A stretch of DNA of 64,000 bases. Source: Cryptomeria japonica. Its lineage: Eukaryota; Streptophyta; Pinopsida; Cupressales; Cupressaceae. Numbering within the stretch: position 1 is the first letter of the stretch; each line of letters starts with the position of its first letter. The notes under the pieces are model-generated. The model did no database searches. It was not told the DNA's origin and saw nothing but the letters and a program-made list of their open reading frames with translations. The stretch spans positions 666,296,352-666,360,351 of the forward strand of contig NC_081412.1 in NCBI RefSeq assembly GCF_030272615.1. Direction: 5' to 3'. A program made the position numbers and the translations under genes. Shown in pieces: positions 61,201 to 64,000 of the stretch.

Positions 61201-61580
61201 CCAGTAACTCATCATGCCTTGTCTTGCTGATCCAGTGCACATCTTTGGTTTCACATGTTGGAGGCTTCTAATTTCACTTTGGTCATCCAGTATGTGTCTT
61301 CAACCACCTAGCTTCAACTTCTCTGACTGTCTTATCTCGGAGGGTTATGATGCATTCCATGCATGTTGTGAGATAAGCTCAGTATGACCACTTACCGGTG
61401 GGAGTAGATGGATTGAAGCACTTAGCCTGCTGAACATTTGGTGAAAACCAGTTGACCTTCCTTACTATCTTGCTGCAACACAATCTCTGTCAGTTTTCTC
61501 CTTAATCTGTGACAACATCTTAACCGGTGGGACACCTGTTGAATATCATCAATCAAACTGCATACCGGTTGTCTACCTGT
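58251..61580. repeat. ACCGGT-rich repeat block
   Basis: About 20 exact ACCGGT hexamers plus many near matches (GCCGGT, GTCGGT, ACCAGT) in 3.3 kb, where fewer than one is expected by chance. Two related starts are visible: ACTGAGAGGGGGGGTGAATCA at about 58267 and ACTGAGAGGGGGGGGG at about 59010. Each is followed within about 200 bp by GGAAAACCC-type and GGGAAAAACC-type phrases (58433, 59218). This indicates two copies of a family, one possibly nested in the other. No coding. It could be a non-autonomous element. Confidence 0.7.
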
Positions 61581-61585
61581 TGACG

Positions 61586-63035
61586 TGTATTTTGTACACT
61601 ATCAAACACAGAATAAAATACCCAAGGGTACCTTATCCTCTCTTGAGTAAAGCCTCTGAATGCTGAAGATATCCTGAAAAGGATCAATTAGGGTGACTTC
61701 AAGGTTCTTCGATGTAGGATCTCTACGTGTGGATAAGCTCTCTGTGGTATGATGTGATTTGCTGGAATCACAAGGGGACTTACACTTGATGACTGAACTT
61801 CTGATTTGCTTTGAACATTGCTGGAACACAGGATTTTACTAGCTTTGACTTGAAAAAAGGAAAAAAGATGAGGGCGAGGAAAGGATCTAATCCTAACACT
61901 AAGAATGTAAGAGCAATGAATGATCTTTGATGAAATTCTAACTAAGTCTTGTTTTGACATCCCAAGACCATCTCCACAAGGTTAGTGCGATCTTCGAAGG
62001 AAAGCTTTATGATGTTCAAATCATCACTGCAGGCATAGACACCATCAGGCTGATGCATATCAATGAAGAAGCGACAATTGAAGTTAAGCTTAAGCTGAGT
62101 GATTCTAGTTGACTACACAAGGCAAGTCTGCAATCAACAAACTGCTAGTAGTATGGATATACGAATTTCACCATCAATCAAGCACATTTCTTCCATTCAT
62201 CTAATCATCTACCATCTAAGATTGAAGATTCGACAAGAAACCATGCATATTGCAAGAAACGACACACTTCACCATTACTTCAATGAAAATGGAGTTTGTT
62301 TACAATCAATGGCAACAATTTCTTGCCTTGTCCTCCTATTCTACTCTAATTGCTAGACTAATTCGCCATTCTAACTACTGACTCTCTATCTTCTATTCTG
62401 TTCTCCTTTTTAACTCCTTCTAACTGCCTTTACAAATGAAGAGCCGGGGCTTATATAGTGCCCACAATACAACTCGATGGCTAAGATCAATTTGAGATCA
62501 ATGGCCAAGATTCAATAATTAAAACCTTAATTAGGGTTTGTTACAACCATTACATAACATTTAATGCTTGACCAATGATAAAATTACATCCTTAGGACAC
62601 ATGTCTTCTCTGGAAAAATCGACCAATAGATAGCTGGGGTAGGTACATAGAAGTTTGTGCCACCTTCCATGAGTTAGGTACATTGAATCTGGACATGTTG
62701 AGGTCGACCAATCCGACTGGAGGAGTGATGGCTGGGATGCCAACTCATCTGACACTTGGTTGATGTCAAATTGATGTTGCTGGGAAGCTAGCTTTAATTG
62801 ACTCTTCTAAAACTATCTGCTTCTTCAACGAACCCTTTGCTCTGACTTCTTGTGTCCTTGATTTGCAGGATGATGATGTACCCCGCCTTGGAATACTGGA
62901 CTGGAAGAGGTTGCCCTTATCCTGATGATGCTGGATCGAAGAAGGTCGTCCTTGTCGATGCTAGGCTGGAGGAGCTCGTCCTTGATCTGGCTTGATTTTC
63001 CAACTCCGGGATCTCCATTTAATGCCTACACAACA
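61586..63035 (-). mobile_element. Candidate LTR or promoter-bearing repeat
   Basis: Minus strand: a possible start TGTTGTGTAGGCATT (63035 downward), a TATA box CTATATAAG at 62458-62450, and a possible end near TACAAAATACA at 61586. The base pattern fits an LTR but no target duplication or internal coding was found. Confidence 0.35.
62450..62458 (-). promoter_or_regulatory. TATA box, minus strand
   Basis: CTATATAAG followed by CCCCGGCTCTTCATTTG, a good plant TATA context. Confidence 0.45.
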
Positions 63036-64000
63036 TTTCACAATTAGTATTATATCTTGAAGTGTAGAAATTAGGAAGATAAAAGATATTAATTAGGAAA
63101 CTTCATGATAAATCTTGAGTTATCATTTCCTAATTAATCATGCAATACTTAGACTTTTCTAAAAAATGTCTAAAAATCAAACCTTGAACAAGGGTGTTAA
63201 GATGATTTTGCCATACCTCCTCTTGAGTATTAAACTCTAAGAAATGATGTAAAAAAAAAAAAAGATTTCGCTAGGCAAAGTGTAGATCAAAGCCTTCTCT
63301 TGAACAAATTGCGCCTCCTCTAGCTTGGAAAAGAATAAACTCCACTAGCCTCTTCAAAAATCTGGAAATTCGCCTTCAAATACCTTCAAAAAATCTAGAA
63401 ATTATCCTCCAATCTAGCAAGAAATTCGCCTCTCCAATAGCCTTCAAGATGAATTTTGCCCTCCTTAGTCGCCACAACTAGTAGAAATTCGCTGCACTCT
63501 AGCTAGATTTCGCACCTTCAATTAGCTCTCCAAATTCACACTTGAAAGGATGATTGAATGATTCGAATTGTGAAAAAACACCTCCAATATATAGAGCGCT
63601 CACCTTCCACTTACCCATGAGGCCGACCTAGCAATAAAAGGTGAAATAATAAATAAAACCTCAAAAGGAGTAGGCCGACTTGTCAAATAAAAGCAAAATA
63701 ATGCCTTGTGCACTCCACATTTAATTTTAATTTAATAAAAATTAATTTTAAATGCCTCCAAGGGAATTTTTATTAATTTCAAGGCTTAAAAATTAATTTA
63801 TTAAATTAAAAATGCCTTAATTTAATGCGAATTTGATTCAATATCTCCAAAGGCCTCAAAATTAAAATATCAACGCTCAAATGATGTGAAAATGAAGGAC
63901 ATCACCAATTTCGCCCTGGACCCTTGGTGAGGGACAGGAGCGACTTTTCACTTTTGCTCTCAATCCTTCATCCTTTTATTTGTTGATTCTCGTTGTGGGG
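63036..64000 (-). other. Second LTR-like sequence running off the window
   Basis: A minus-strand TATA-like box (AATATATAG on plus, 63586-63594) has AT palindromes on its upstream side (63715-63860, TTAATTTAATAAAAATTAA type), as in the Tat LTRs. On the downstream side GAAATTCGCC or AAATTCGC occurs four or more times (63365-63495). No gene. The right boundary is outside the window. Confidence 0.35.

Overview
This looks like intergenic and repeat-rich nuclear DNA from a seed plant with a large genome, most likely a conifer or other gymnosperm. The reasons are the nested LTR retrotransposons with long, AT-palindromic LTRs, plant-only families (Tat-lineage Ty3/gypsy elements, plant mobile domain proteins, PPR relics), GT-AG introns and the near absence of intact genes. 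The species cannot be told from the sequence. I see no bacterial features, rRNA, tRNA or CRISPR.

Layout. 1-10774 and 15154-15690 hold a composite repeat of about 5.1 kb per unit. Each unit has a forward arm, an inverted arm and a linker, and carries arrays of 66-bp tandem repeats. The third unit is split by a solo-LTR-like element (10775-15153, target duplication CTTTC), which itself holds an inserted segment with a Helitron-like 3' end and a 0.8-kb polypyrimidine tract. 15691-22000 has decayed PPR fragments, a series of four hairpins and a long TA/CA microsatellite. 22142-25300 holds two convergent broken genes. The plus-strand one resembles the N-terminal part of a DDE-type transposase. The minus-strand one is a spliced gene of unknown family.

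The core is a nested pair of Tat-lineage retrotransposons. The younger element, C (28602-44772, target duplication GTTAT, both LTRs present), runs on the minus strand. It has LTR, PBS, a long leader, gag, protease, RT, two RNase H domains, integrase, and then, in antisense, a two-exon plant mobile domain (PMD) gene with its own TATA box, PPT and LTR. It inserted into the pol gene of an older relative, B, on the plus strand (28330-28601 plus 44773-52423). B carries the same antisense PMD cargo and ends in a PPT and a 3' LTR.

The most striking feature is a short motif, GCGTCTGTGT, repeated many times in the gag leader and in the PMD intron of C, in the sense direction of each gene. B has a different short motif arrayed in the region that corresponds to the PMD intron. 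C's LTRs differ by only four substitutions and one 17-bp gap, yet its genes carry 13 premature stops, all explicable as C-to-T or G-to-A changes. This suggests it was already defective when it moved.

52424-64000 holds a Copia RT relic, the C-terminal exons of a Raf-like protein kinase (minus strand, introns readable, one junction out of frame), a 3.3-kb block dense in ACCGGT, and LTR-like sequence with minus-strand TATA boxes up to the window edge.
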